From the NCBI RefSeq assembly GCF_000746275.1, contig NZ_KN050829.1, forward strand, positions 72,129 through 136,128: a stretch of 64,000 nt of DNA. The letters run 5' to 3'. This DNA comes from Thermopetrobacter sp. TC1 (GTDB taxonomy: Bacteria; Pseudomonadota; Alphaproteobacteria; Rhizobiales; Aestuariivirgaceae). The translations under genes were made by a program, and so were the position numbers. The notes under the pieces are model-generated. The model saw only the letters and a list, made by a program, of their open reading frames with translations. It made no database searches and was not told where the DNA came from. Shown in pieces: positions 17,199-26,044 of the stretch. Numbering within the stretch: position 1 is the first letter of the stretch; each line of letters opens with the position of its first letter.

Positions 17199-17972
17199 TC
17201 AGGGCAATACTGAAGCGAGGCCATCTATATGTTCATGTAATTGCTCTTTTATTGATTGTCTGAGTGGATCAAGGATGACTTCTGCCCCCTCTCGTCTGGC
17301 AAGTTTTGCAGCTGGTACAAAGTCACTGTCACCTGTAACCAAAATCAAAGTATCAGCCTGATTTTTTAATGTTATTGATGCTATATCAATCCCTAATCTC
17401 ATATCAACACCCTTCTGACGTAAAGAATAATGTAAGCTATGTTTATCAAATTCCTTCCATGTGTTTGAAAGTTTATATAACTCTCTTATATCTTCATCGG
17501 TTAAATTCGGATATTTTTTTCTCGGGTCTTTTCCTTCCGCCAATGCTGAAAATACATCGTGCCATCGGTGTGTTTTTAGCAGGATTTTGGTCAAGCGGTA
17601 GTTGATTTGCCAATCACCAGTTTTTTCAACCCGCCCAAGACGAAGGGCAAATTTCCGTTTGCGCCTGAGCTCATCAAAAAGTTGTAGCCGGAAATGGGCT
17701 TCGGGAGTTTTGGAAAAATCTATCTGTTGATTGAGCAAGGGATGATGGGCGTGCCCTGAATAGGGATAAGCATCATAATAAAAAAGGCGATAAACATGGT
17801 CGAGCCAGCGATCTTTCTCGCCTACCAACCTCTGAACATGGCGTTTACATAATATTCTTGCTGTTTCAGCTACTTGTTGTGGCGTGGAGCGATATTTTTC
17901 TTCAACTATATGTGGAAGCCTTTTAAGAAAAAATCCTACATCAATAAATATGGCTATGCGGCGTACTCGCAT
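17199..17972 (-). CDS. NYN/PIN-like domain protein inserted in the purine cluster
   Basis: 257 residues. The N-terminus IAIFIDVGFFL places an Asp at residue 11, then Asp190 and Asp196 (VDMRLGIDIAS) and Asp215/Asp217 in VTGDSDFVPA. This acidic set is the metal-binding site of NYN (LabA/DUF88-like) PIN-fold nucleases, so an RNase activity is plausible. The middle (residues 60-180) is a family-specific insertion. The gene is clearly AT-richer than its neighbours and uses codons such as ATA and TTA freely, suggesting transfer. It lies between purC and purS on the same strand, so it may use purine-operon transcription. Confidence 0.85.
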   Translation of the reverse strand: MRVRRIAIFIDVGFFLKRLPHIVEEKYRSTPQQVAETARILCKRHVQRLVGEKDRWLDHVYRLFYYDAYPYSGHAHHPLLNQQIDFSKTPEAHFRLQLFDELRRKRKFALRLGRVEKTGDWQINYRLTKILLKTHRWHDVFSALAEGKDPRKKYPNLTDEDIRELYKLSNTWKEFDKHSLHYSLRQKGVDMRLGIDIASITLKNQADTLILVTGDSDFVPAAKLARREGAEVILDPLRQSIKEQLHEHIDGLASVLP

Positions 17973-18164
17973 AAGGTCTCAACCCCATTGCCAATAAAAA
18001 AGCCCCAAGGTTTCTGCACATGCTCAGGATAGACGAGCAGGCGTACTCCCAAGGGGCGGATACCACCAAGAATATATACAAAAATGAGTCCGAAATCAAT
18101 ATGAAGAGTTGTGACATTAACAGCAAAAATTCCAGCACTTAGATGGGGCTGAAGATATGCTGAA

Positions 18165-18938
18165 TCATCCCTTCACCAGCTTCGGGCCGGGGCGCATGCC
18201 GTTGCCGCCGCCGGTGATCAGGCCGAGCCGGCGCGCCACTTCCGTATAGGCGTCCACAAGCCCGCCGAGATCGCGGCGGAATCGGTCCTTGTCCAGCTTT
18301 TCGCCTGTTTTCATGTCCCACAGCCGGCAGGAATCGGGGCTGATCTCATCGGCGAGCACCGTGCGCACCATGCCGTCCGGCGAATATTCACGGCCGAATT
18401 CCAGCTTGAAGTCCACAAGCCGAATTCCCACCCCGGCGAAAAGGCCGGAGAGATAATCGTTGATGCGAATGGCATATTGCACGATGTCATCCAGCTCCTG
18501 CGGGCTGGCCCAGCCAAAGGCCGTGATGTGTTCCTCCGCCACCAGCGGATCGCCCAGCTCATCGTTCTTGTAGCAGTATTCGATGATGGAGCGGGGCAGG
18601 GGATCGCCTTCCTTCAGCCCCAGCCGCTTGGCGATGGACCCCGCGGCGATGTTGCGCACGATCACCTCAAGCGGAATGATCTCCACGCGCTTGTGCAGCT
18701 GTTCGCGCATGTTCAGGCGTTTGATGAAGCTGGTGGGGATGCCCATCTCGCCAAGGCGCGTGAAGATGAATTCCGAGATGCGGTTGTTGAGGACGCCCTT
18801 GCCCTCGATCACCTCGAACTTCTCGCCGTTGAAGGCGGTGGCGTCGTCCTTGAAGTGCACAACCAGCGTGCCGGGCTCGGGGCCTTCATACAGGATCTTG
18901 GCCTTGCCCTCGTAAAGCCGTCTGCCCTTGTGATTCAT
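18165..18938 (-). CDS. purC: Phosphoribosylaminoimidazole-succinocarboxamide synthase
   Basis: Joins CAIR and aspartate with ATP to give SAICAR. 257 residues, normal for bacterial PurC. Signatures are [11 protein letters not shown] near residue 9, [12 protein letters not shown] near 29, RRISEF-like [13 protein letters not shown] near 51, the nucleotide site [12 protein letters not shown] near 90 and [11 protein letters not shown] near 176. Divergent from the DUF1476 gene, as commonly seen in alphaproteobacteria. About 190 bp of AT-rich sequence follows before the NYN gene. Confidence 0.96.
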   Translation of the reverse strand: MNHKGRRLYEGKAKILYEGPEPGTLVVHFKDDATAFNGEKFEVIEGKGVLNNRISEFIFTRLGEMGIPTSFIKRLNMREQLHKRVEIIPLEVIVRNIAAGSIAKRLGLKEGDPLPRSIIEYCYKNDELGDPLVAEEHITAFGWASPQELDDIVQYAIRINDYLSGLFAGVGIRLVDFKLEFGREYSPDGMVRTVLADEISPDSCRLWDMKTGEKLDKDRFRRDLGGLVDAYTEVARRLGLITGGGNGMRPGPKLVKG

Positions 18939-19646
18939 GGAATGTCATCCATCTGATGGCCAGCGCTGCCCCGCGGCGGAACGGCCGGTTTGTTCCCTCA
19001 AGCTGAAGTTCGCTTTGCCGTTCTAGACACAGGCCGGATCGCCCGCGGGCGCACGCGGCAGGAAAACATCTCCTTTCAGGATGCCATATAGGCACGGAGA
19101 GGCCCCCCTGTGAAGCCGCAAGGGAGCTTTTTGCGATAGAATGCCCCTAAACTGTCCACAGCTCTTTTGCGGCCCCCCTCACCGGACACAAGGCTGCTTT
19201 TATGGTTTGCACTTGAACTCTTAAGCCTTCCTGTGGGCCAGGGCCATAGCCCTCCATGCGCACCTCAGCCTGTGGTCCTTGATTGCCGGGAAGGGGGATA
19301 GCCCCAAGTCTGCCTGAAAAACAAAAATTGCACGCTACACGATACATGCATCGTCATACCGGCGAAAGCCGGTATCTAAGGCCACAAGCGCATGAGTTTG
19401 CGGCACGAGCCCCCGGCTGATCTACGGGGTGACGAGGAAGATGGCAACGTTGTGCCGTGTAGTATGCAAAAATTGTTATCGTCCATAACCTGCGCACCTC
19501 TGCCGGAAATGCGCATTGAACGCGCCCGGCGGCCCATGTATGTGTTCCCCGACAGGGATGGATCTTCGCCCGCATAAAGCGTTTCTCCGCTTGCGGGTGG
19601 CGTATTTCGGTGTTTTCGCATAACGTGCAAGGGAGCCGTGAAGGAG
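18939..19646. other. 708-bp divergent region between purC and the zeta inhibitor gene
   Basis: No credible gene. It contains the second intact MITE (19331-19466) with its 9-bp target duplication and, near 19280-19310, a GC-rich segment (TTGATTGCCGGGAAG) resembling tails of the other repeats. purC and DUF1476 promoters are expected here; I cannot point to clear -35/-10 boxes. The remaining bases look featureless. Confidence 0.6.
19331..19466 (+). mobile_element. MITE-like palindromic element, intact copy 2
   Basis: Similar over its length to the reverse complement of the copy at 10537-10671, including the block GGCCACAAGCGCATGAGTTT. The termini are CACGCTACACGATA (19331) and the complement of CATACTACACGGCA (ending 19466). 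It is flanked on both sides by the identical 9-mer CAAAAATTG (19322-19330 and 19467-19475), a perfect target-site duplication. One inner palindrome is intact (ATACCGGC-GAAA-GCCGGTAT), while the other has mutated to CCCCCGGCTGATC. Confidence 0.88.
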
Positions 19647-19976
19647 ATGACCGACGGATTTGAGGAACGCAAGCGCGCCTATGAGGAAAAGTTCGCCCAT
19701 GATCAGGAGCTGCGTTTCAAGGCGGAGGCGCGCCGCAACCGCCTGCTTGGCCTCTGGGTGGCGGAGCTGCTTGGCCTTTCCGGGCCGGAGGCGGAAAAAT
19801 ACGCCGAGGAGGTAGTGATGGCCGATCTGGAGGAGCCGGGAGACGAGGACGTTTTCCGCAAGATCCGCGCCGATCTTGACGCCAAGGGCGTGGACATCTC
19901 CGATCACCGCATCCGCCGCAGGATGGAGGAGCTGCTCATCGAGGCCATGGAGCAGATTTCCAGGGAAGCGGACTGA
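19647..19976 (+). CDS. ATP synthase inhibitor zeta subunit (DUF1476)
   Basis: 109 residues. ATG 19647 gives MTDGFEERKRAYEEKFAHD, the usual family start; GTG 19638 is an alternative three codons upstream. In Paracoccus the zeta protein inhibits the hydrolytic activity of F1-ATPase through its N-terminal segment. The family motif FAHDQELRFKAEARRNRLLGLWVAE (residues about 16-40) is intact. The family is essentially confined to Alphaproteobacteria and typically lies beside purC. Confidence 0.92.
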   Translation: MTDGFEERKRAYEEKFAHDQELRFKAEARRNRLLGLWVAELLGLSGPEAEKYAEEVVMADLEEPGDEDVFRKIRADLDAKGVDISDHRIRRRMEELLIEAMEQISREAD

Positions 19977-19991
19977 GGCTTCGGAGGATAC

Positions 19992-21248
19992 ATGACGACG
20001 CAGGAAGGCGAGGGAATGGATGAGCGCGCCCTTGAAGAGGCCAGGGAGCGGGCGCTTGAGCATATCGTCGATCTCATGCTCGCCGCCGGGCCGCTGTCCG
20101 CGCTTACCGATCGCTACTTCACCAACACCGCCAGAATCGCCGCCTCATCCGGCGATGCGGAGGTGACCTATGCCATTTTCCTGCGCCGTCGCTGTGTCAC
20201 CGCCCTGCAGCCGGCCCGCCGCCTGCTTGCCCGCCTTGTGCCCGATGCCCGCGTGCGCCTGTTTTATGCCGAAGGTGAGGAGGTGCCGGCGGAACACAAG
20301 CTCATGGAGGTGACCGGCTCCTTCGCCCGCCTTTCGGAGGTGGAAACCCTGCTGCTGCAGACGGTGGGGCTGCCCTGCATCTGTGCCGCCAATGCCTTCG
20401 ACATGTGCACCGCCGTGCCCCGCGCCGCCTTCATGGACATGCACGCGCGCCATGCCGCCGGGCCGGTGATGAACCTGCTCGCCGCCTATGGCGCCGCCGT
20501 CGGTTCGCAGGCGGCGAAACGGGCCGATCCGCAGGTGAAGGGCTTCATCGGCTCCTCGCAGGATCTCACCGCCCCCTTCTTCGGCCGGCTTAAAGGCATG
20601 GGCACCATGCCGCACGCGCTCATCGGTTTCACCGGCGGCGATGTGCTCGAGGCGGTCAAGCTCTTTGTCGAACACGTGCCGGAAAGCACCCATGTCATCG
20701 CCCTGGTGGACTATCGCGGGCGGGAGATCGACGATGCCCTGGCCTGTGCCCGCTGGTTCTACGAGGAGGCGCGCCTGCACGAACAGGGGCGCATCTTTGG
20801 CGTGCGGCTGGACACGCACGGCGGCCGTTTCTGTCAGGGGCTGGATTATGAGAAGTCGGTGGAGACGGTAGGCGGCTGGCTTTCCGCGGAGGGGGAATAT
20901 GCCATCGTTGAGAAGGTCCTCGGCCGCCGCGCCGTGCGCCTGGACGAGGACAGCATTCTCGTGGACAGGGCCCGCCGCCATCTTTTCGGCACCGGCGTTT
21001 CCGTTGCCGCCATCATCCACATGCGCAGCGCCCTGGATGCCGCCGGCTATCGCGACGCCATCATCGTCGCCTCCTCCGGCTTCGGGCCGCAAAAATGCGA
21101 AGTCGTCGGCGCAGCACGCGCCCCGGTGGACATCATCGGCACCGGCTCCTTCCTGCCCGTGCATTTTCACGATACCTACGCCACCGCCGATGTCATTGCC
21201 TATGACGGCACACCGCGCGTGAAAAGCGGCCGCGAACACCTGCTTTGA
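19992..21248 (+). CDS. Nicotinate phosphoribosyltransferase family protein
   Basis: 418 residues; ATG 19992 has GGAGG five bases upstream. It shows the NAPRTase layout: LTDRYFTNTARIA near residue 38, EVETLLLQTVGLPC near 118, GSSQDLTAPFFGRLKGMGTMPHALIG near 190 and VRLDTHGGRFCQGLDYE near 273. The expected reaction is nicotinate plus PRPP to nicotinate mononucleotide, in NAD salvage. It follows the zeta-inhibitor gene by 15 bp and may be co-transcribed with it. Confidence 0.85.
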   Translation: MTTQEGEGMDERALEEARERALEHIVDLMLAAGPLSALTDRYFTNTARIAASSGDAEVTYAIFLRRRCVTALQPARRLLARLVPDARVRLFYAEGEEVPAEHKLMEVTGSFARLSEVETLLLQTVGLPCICAANAFDMCTAVPRAAFMDMHARHAAGPVMNLLAAYGAAVGSQAAKRADPQVKGFIGSSQDLTAPFFGRLKGMGTMPHALIGFTGGDVLEAVKLFVEHVPESTHVIALVDYRGREIDDALACARWFYEEARLHEQGRIFGVRLDTHGGRFCQGLDYEKSVETVGGWLSAEGEYAIVEKVLGRRAVRLDEDSILVDRARRHLFGTGVSVAAIIHMRSALDAAGYRDAIIVASSGFGPQKCEVVGAARAPVDIIGTGSFLPVHFHDTYATADVIAYDGTPRVKSGREHLL

Positions 21249-21700
21249 AATCCATCTCTGTATGGATGGTGCTGTTTTCCCAAAAGATTGCCCCTTCACG
21301 AATGGGCACGCGTTGGGCATCCCACGCGCAACGGAAACAAGGCCGATCCCGCAATCGGGAAACCCTTTTTGCTTGTATCGCTTGCCTGACCTTCCGCCAT
21401 GGTCTATCCCTCGCAACCACCAGAGATCGAGGGGGGAATCAGGCCAGCACAAAGCGAAAAATCATTCAGCTTTGGTTCAGCAACGGCTCCGCAATGTGCC
21501 CATTATGGTGGGGCAGGGCGGCTCTGAAATACATGCTGACGTCTTTTTAATGCGACTTGGAATTGGAATTGTTCTAGCATGTGTGGAACAGGGCCGCATG
21601 AAGCTCAAGTCATGGTTCATGGGCCGCATATGAACCAGTGTCAGGTCGGAAAGGCCATATCGCCTGGCTTTTGTGGGGGAAGCACGAGAGGAAGTGAGAC
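21249..21700. other. 452-bp intergenic region upstream of the L,D-transpeptidase gene
   Basis: I see no gene or clear repeat. A weak hairpin (TCCCG-CAAT-CGGGA near 21350) is followed a few bases later by TTTTT and may terminate the upstream gene. The 80 bases before 21701 carry GGAATTGGAATTG and TTCTAGCAT segments that could hold the promoter. Confidence 0.45.
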
Positions 21701-22342
21701 ATGGTCCGGTGTGTTATCAGGCGCCTGTTGCCCGTGTTGTCGGTGTTTGTGGTCATGTTCGCCTATGCCGTTGCGCAGGCGAAGGCGCGCGTGGAAGCCA
21801 ATATCGACCTCTCGCGCCAGCGCATGACCGTCTATGTCGATGGCAGATATTACGACACCTGGAAGGTCTCAACCGGTCGCCCCGGTTATTACACCCCCCG
21901 CGGCACCTTTCGCCCCTATCTGCTCAAGCGCATGCATTATTCCCGCAAGTATGACAACGCGCCCATGCCCTATTCGGTCTTCTTCCGCGGCGGCTATGCC
22001 ATTCATGGCACCAATGTCATTTCCCGCCTCGGCACCCCGGCCTCGCATGGCTGCGTGCGCCTGCATCCGCGGGATGCTGCGGAATTCTTCGACCTGATCA
22101 AGCGCTATGGCAAGAAGAACACCGTCATTCGCATCACAGGCGTCACCCCGCGCTATACCCCCCGCCGCAGTTACCGCAAGCGCACGGTGAAGAAGCGCTT
22201 CTATAAAAAACGTCAGATCAGGCGCACATATCGCACTGTCAAACGGCGCAAGTCTCCGGCCAAACGCATATCCCGCAAGCAGAAGGTGCTCGATCCCTGG
22301 CAGGTTATCATTTTCGGCGGCCGCCTCGAACGCGCCTACTGA
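21701..22342 (+). CDS. Secreted L,D-transpeptidase (YkuD) with highly basic tail
   Basis: 213 residues; ATG 21701 follows GAGAGGAAG. Signal peptide at residues 1-27 (ending AQA). The YkuD catalytic domain spans about 30-150, with AIHGTN and the catalytic SHGCVRLHP (His/Cys/Arg) near 113-121. YkuD enzymes form 3-3 peptidoglycan cross-links or attach proteins to peptidoglycan. The last 60 residues are extremely Arg/Lys-rich (RKRTVKKRFYKKRQ, KRRKSPAKR), likely binding anionic wall or membrane polymers; this is not part of the standard domain. Monocistronic as far as can be seen. Confidence 0.9.
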   Translation: MVRCVIRRLLPVLSVFVVMFAYAVAQAKARVEANIDLSRQRMTVYVDGRYYDTWKVSTGRPGYYTPRGTFRPYLLKRMHYSRKYDNAPMPYSVFFRGGYAIHGTNVISRLGTPASHGCVRLHPRDAAEFFDLIKRYGKKNTVIRITGVTPRYTPRRSYRKRTVKKRFYKKRQIRRTYRTVKRRKSPAKRISRKQKVLDPWQVIIFGGRLERAY

Positions 22343-22469
22343 GCGAAAAACCCTGTCGGCGCGCGCTATCCGCTTGTGACTCCCGAATTGCCGGCGTGAA
22401 GGGTGGCAATGACGTTTTCTCTTGGCTTGTCAATGAGTTAAAGGATAAACCCTGGCACAGGGCACTACT

Positions 22470-22738
22470 ACCGCCGGAAGGATATTTCATATCCTTCCGG
22501 AACAGTTCGGCGGGGTTTCAAACCCCGCCAAAACATTCCGGAACGGGATAAAATCCCGTTCCGGCATTTTATTTCCATAAGGCACAAATCAAGCCTGTTG
22601 GCGCGCGTCATCGCCCTCCAATATCGCCTCATTCCTGGCCCTGGATTACCGGGATCCCGGTTCAAGCCCGGGACAGGTTAGGGTCGGCGATGAATTTTTT
22701 TGTGGTTTATCAATGAGTTAAGACACCTCTCCCCTAGC
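22470..22738 (+). repeat. Dispersed hairpin intergenic repeat, copy 2 (three hairpins)
   Basis: Perfect inverted repeats with 3-nt loops at 22474-22500 (arm CCGGAAGGATAT), 22509-22529 (arm GGCGGGGTT) and 22538-22564 (arm CCGGAACGGGAT), then the conserved tail to about 22738 ending CCCCTAGCTGAT. Compared with copy 1 at 4861 it lacks one central GGCGGGG hairpin. A further stray copy of the tail segment (AATGACGTTTT...CAATGAGTTAA) lies just upstream at about 22407-22445. Confidence 0.8.
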
Positions 22739-22776
22739 TGATCCGCGGTATGACGATGCGGGGCGTAGAGTGTGTC
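22736..22776 (+). repeat. Remnant of the MITE right end
   Basis: CTGATCCGCGGTATGACGAT and the following GTAGAGTGTG resemble the right part of the MITE and, more closely, the decayed copy at 5260-5313. It directly follows the hairpin array, as at 5143, and its end touches the der stop codon. Confidence 0.4.
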
Positions 22777-24250
22777 AGGAGCGCTTGCGCCGGCGCTTTC
22801 CCTTGCCGTTTTCGTCGTCATAGGGGTTTTCCACCTCCCGCATGCGAAAGCGGATCGGCGTGCCCCACAAATCGAAGGTATCCCTAAGCGACTTCACCAG
22901 ATAGCGCACATATTCATCCGGCACTTTCTCCGCCCGCTGCGAGAAGGCAACAAACGTGGGCGGCCGCACGCCCGCCTGCGTCACATAGCGGATCTTGATG
23001 CGCTTGCCCCCGGGCGCTGGCGGCGGATGCCGGCGGGTGGCCTCCGCCAGCCAGCGGTTGAGCTGCGCGGTGGGAATGCGCGTGTTCCAGACCTCATAAA
23101 CACCAAGCACGGCCGGCATCAGGTCCTTGACCCCCCGTCCCGTCAGCGCAGACAGCGTCACCACCGGCGCACCGATCACCTGGGGCAACAGCCGGTCCAC
23201 GGCCCGTTCCAGCTCCTTGCGATAAGCCTCGCGGTCCTCGATCAGGTCCCATTTGTTCACAGCGATCACCAGCGCCCGGCCTTCCCGCGCCACCAGATCG
23301 GCGATGGCCAGATCCTGCTTCTTCAACGGCTCCGTGGCATCAAGCAGCAGCACCACCACATCGGCGAAACGGATGGCATGCAGGGCATCGGCCACCGAAA
23401 GCTTCTCCAGCTTCTCCTTCACCTTCGCCTTGCGGCGCATGCCCGCAGTGTCCCACAGCGTGATCGGCCGCCCCTGCCAGGACCAGTCGATCTTGATGGC
23501 ATCGCGCGTAATGCCGGCCTCCGGCCCGGTCAGCACCCGCTCCTCGCCCAGCAGGCGATTGATCAGCGTGGACTTGCCGGCATTGGGCCGCCCGACGATG
23601 GCAAGCTTCAGCCGCCGCTCTCCGCCCGCGCGCTCTTCCGTATGGGCCTCCTCTCCCGCGGCGGCGTCTTCACCGGCCACTTCTTCCGCGGAAGAGGGCC
23701 TGCCCGCCGGCTGTTTCAGCTCTTCGCGGATGAGCTCGAAGGCCTCCTCCAGCCGGTCATGCAACACATCCAGCCCCAGCCCGTGCGCGGCGGAGAAGGG
23801 GATGGGCTCGCCAAGCCCCAGGGCCCAGGCCTCCGCCGCCGCAGCCTCGTCCTCGCCGCGTTCGGCCTTGTTGGCCAGAACGATCACCGGCTTGTCCTTG
23901 CGCCGCAGCCAGTTGGCGAAGTGTTCATCCTCCGGCGTGATTCCGCTGCGCGCATCCACCATGAACAGCACCACATCGGCGGAATCGACCGCCCGCTCCG
24001 ACATGGCCGTCATGCGCGCAGGAAGCGTGCCTTCCTCCGCTTCCTCCAGCCCCGCGGTATCGAGCAGGCGGAACTTCAGGGCGCCGATGCGCCCATCGCC
24101 CTCGCGCACGTCGCGGGTCACACCCGGCGTGTCGTCCACGATGGCGATGCGCTTGCCCACCAGCCGGTTGAACAGCGTGGACTTGCCCACGTTGGGCCGG
24201 CCGACGATGGCCACGATCGGCTTGCGTTTGCGGCTTTTCGCTGCGGACAT
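22775..24250 (-). CDS. der: Ribosome-assembly GTPase Der (EngA)
   Basis: A double-GTPase needed for 50S subunit maturation. 491 residues. First G domain: GRPNVGKST near residue 17, DTPGVTRD, DTAGLEE and NKAE. Second G domain: GRPNAGKST near 221, TRD, DTAGMRRKAKVKEK and NKWD near 337. The C-terminal KH-like domain follows (IPTAQLNRWL, then KIRYVTQAGVRPPTF). An acidic linker of about 30 residues between the G domains is longer than usual but unremarkable. Confidence 0.96.
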   Translation of the reverse strand: MSAAKSRKRKPIVAIVGRPNVGKSTLFNRLVGKRIAIVDDTPGVTRDVREGDGRIGALKFRLLDTAGLEEAEEGTLPARMTAMSERAVDSADVVLFMVDARSGITPEDEHFANWLRRKDKPVIVLANKAERGEDEAAAAEAWALGLGEPIPFSAAHGLGLDVLHDRLEEAFELIREELKQPAGRPSSAEEVAGEDAAAGEEAHTEERAGGERRLKLAIVGRPNAGKSTLINRLLGEERVLTGPEAGITRDAIKIDWSWQGRPITLWDTAGMRRKAKVKEKLEKLSVADALHAIRFADVVVLLLDATEPLKKQDLAIADLVAREGRALVIAVNKWDLIEDREAYRKELERAVDRLLPQVIGAPVVTLSALTGRGVKDLMPAVLGVYEVWNTRIPTAQLNRWLAEATRRHPPPAPGGKRIKIRYVTQAGVRPPTFVAFSQRAEKVPDEYVRYLVKSLRDTFDLWGTPIRFRMREVENPYDDENGKGKRRRKRS

Positions 24251-24323
24251 GACGTGTCTTTCCGTTGCTGGAATCTGATGCGGCTGCCAGGCGGTTTCAA
24301 AGATCTTGCCGTCTTATTAGCGG

Positions 24324-24349
24324 AAAAGAGAGGGATGCGTCTTCCTCTC
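24324..24349 (-). terminator. Possible terminator downstream of rsmB
   Basis: On the minus strand GAGAGG and CCTCTC pair across a 10-base loop and are followed by TTTTCC. It lies 30-55 bp past the rsmB stop and upstream of der. The stem is only 6 bp, so the call is moderate. Confidence 0.45.
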
Positions 24350-24378
24350 CGGGCTCCAGGAAGCAAGAAATGAGGCCC

Positions 24379-25665
24379 TCAAGTCTCTTTTCTCCCCAAG
24401 ATGGCGATAAAGAAGCCATCTGTGCCGTGCTGCGCCGGGGTCAGGCGCAAAGCGCGCGCCTCCGCCGTGCTTTCAGGCCGCGGCCAATCCTCCGGCCAGA
24501 ACGCCTGCCAGGGCAGCTGTGTAAATTCCTCATTGGTCTTCAGGAACGCGGCAATCATCGCTTCATTCTCTTCCGGCAGCAATGAGCAGGTGACATAGAC
24601 AAGCCGCCCGCCCGGGCGCACATATCGCGCCCCTTGCGCCAGCAGCGTGCGTTGCAGCTGCACGCGTTTTTCCAGGCTGCCCGGCCGCAGGCGCCAGCGC
24701 GCGTCCGGATGCCGCCGCCAGGTGCCGGTACCGGAGCAGGGCGCATCGATGAGCACGCAATGCATGCGCGCCGCAAGGTCATCAAGGCGCTGCCGCTTAT
24801 GCGGCTCGATCACCTGCACATTGCGCACGCCCGCCCGCTGCAGGCGCTGCCAGATGGGTTTCAGGCGCTGCCGCTCGGCATCGAAGGCGAAAATCTGCCC
24901 GCGATTATTCATCATCGCCGCCATGGCCAGGGTCTTGCCGCCGCCGCCTGCGCATAAGTCCAGCACCTGCTCCCCGGCTTTCACCCCGGTGAGCAGGGCA
25001 GCAACCTGCGAGCCCTCGTCCTGAATCTCGAAATGCCCGCGGGCAAAGGTGCCATCCGATTCAAGATCGGGCAGGCGCCTGTCTTTTTGCGATAAAAAGC
25101 GCAGGCCCCAGGGGGAATAGGGCGTCTCCTCAGGGTCAAAGCGCGCAAGTGCCGCCTTCAGCCGCGCCCGCTGCGTGCGTAAGATGTTGGTGCGAATGTC
25201 CACCGGCGCGCGCCTGGCCAGAGCCGCCGCTTCCTCAAGCGCCCGTACGCCGAAAGCGTTCTCGAACGAGGGCCACAGCCATTCCGGCACATTGCCGCGC
25301 ACCCATGCCGGCGCCTTTTCAAGGGGTACAGGTGCGGCCAGTCTTTGCCATTCCGCATCGCTGAGCGGGCCAAAGCCATGGCGCTCCCGCCCCAGGGCAT
25401 CAATGGCCTCCGGCGCAAGCCCTTCGGTGAAGGCCAGATGCGCCAGAACCAGCGCCCGCGGGGAATCATCCTGCATCTGCCAGGCCAGGCTTGCCCGCCG
25501 CCGCAACACATCAAAGACGAGATTGCCGATATGCGCCCGGTCCTTGCTGCCGGCAAAGCGATGCCGCCGCCCCCAGTCGGCAAGCGCCACCGCCGCCGGC
25601 CTGTGATGCGCCAGAATGTCATGCAGAACCTCAATGGCCGCGGCGGCATGCCCGGCGGGTTTCAT
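24379..25665 (-). CDS. 16S rRNA m5C methyltransferase (RsmB/NOP2 family)
   Basis: SAM-dependent cytosine-5 methylation of rRNA. The start is ATG 25665 (MKPAGHAAAAIEVL) with GGGAGAG upstream, giving 428 residues. The N-terminal NusB-like domain is at 1-130, then the methyltransferase: SAM loop LDLCAGGGGKTLAMAA near 230 and the two Cys of the family, DAPCSGTGTWRR near 306 and VTCSLLPEENE near 358. Assignment to RsmB rather than another paralogue is by general resemblance. Confidence 0.88.
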   Translation of the reverse strand: MKPAGHAAAAIEVLHDILAHHRPAAVALADWGRRHRFAGSKDRAHIGNLVFDVLRRRASLAWQMQDDSPRALVLAHLAFTEGLAPEAIDALGRERHGFGPLSDAEWQRLAAPVPLEKAPAWVRGNVPEWLWPSFENAFGVRALEEAAALARRAPVDIRTNILRTQRARLKAALARFDPEETPYSPWGLRFLSQKDRRLPDLESDGTFARGHFEIQDEGSQVAALLTGVKAGEQVLDLCAGGGGKTLAMAAMMNNRGQIFAFDAERQRLKPIWQRLQRAGVRNVQVIEPHKRQRLDDLAARMHCVLIDAPCSGTGTWRRHPDARWRLRPGSLEKRVQLQRTLLAQGARYVRPGGRLVYVTCSLLPEENEAMIAAFLKTNEEFTQLPWQAFWPEDWPRPESTAEARALRLTPAQHGTDGFFIAILGRKET

Positions 25666-25789
25666 GGCGTCTCTCCCATGATGCGGATAGGCGGCGAACC
25701 GGCGGCAGATCACGTGAAACACGCCGTTTCTCAGGCAGCACGGCGCACGGCCAGCCTCGCCGGTTGCGGATGGTTTCAGGACAAAAAAA

Positions 25790-25863
25790 TGGCTGGGGAC
25801 CCAGGATTCGAACCTGGACTTACGGAGTCAGAGTCCGCTGTCCTACCGTTAGACGAGTCCCCA
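25790..25863 (-). tRNA. tRNA-Gln (anticodon CTG)
   Basis: On the minus strand 25863-25790 folds as a 74-nt tRNA. Acceptor TGGGGAC pairs with GTCCCCA, the discriminator is G and CCA is encoded. The anticodon stem is GCGGA/TCCGT with loop CTCTGAC, giving anticodon CTG, which reads CAG (Gln). The T arm contains GGTTCGAATCC. A T run follows directly after CCA. Confidence 0.97.
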
Positions 25864-25979
25864 GCACGAAGCCGCTGGCCATGTTCCTTTCAGTGCCACC
25901 GGCTTTCTGGCAAGTAGCGAAGGCGAGGGGCGAAGTCAAGACCCGACGGAAGGCGAAATGGGCCAAAAACGCGCCCCTG

Positions 25980-26019
25980 AAAAACGAAAGGAACGGAGGA
26001 CGATGCCGCCCTCCGTTCC
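25980..26019 (-). terminator. Rho-independent terminator of the HerA-like gene
   Basis: A 10-bp stem GGAACGGAGG (25990-25999) with CCTCCGTTCC (26010-26019), followed on the minus strand by TTTCGTTTTTC. It starts 26 bp beyond the stop codon at 26045. Confidence 0.8.
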
Positions 26020-26044
26020 GGTGAACCTGTGCTCTCCTGATTGC

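Noticed and set aside
22772-24373. 533-codon plus-strand open frame over der
   Set aside because: Antisense shadow of der with no family resemblance.
25345-25917. Plus-strand frame including AGDPGFEPGLTESE
   Set aside because: This peptide is the familiar false translation across a tRNA gene, here tRNA-Gln.
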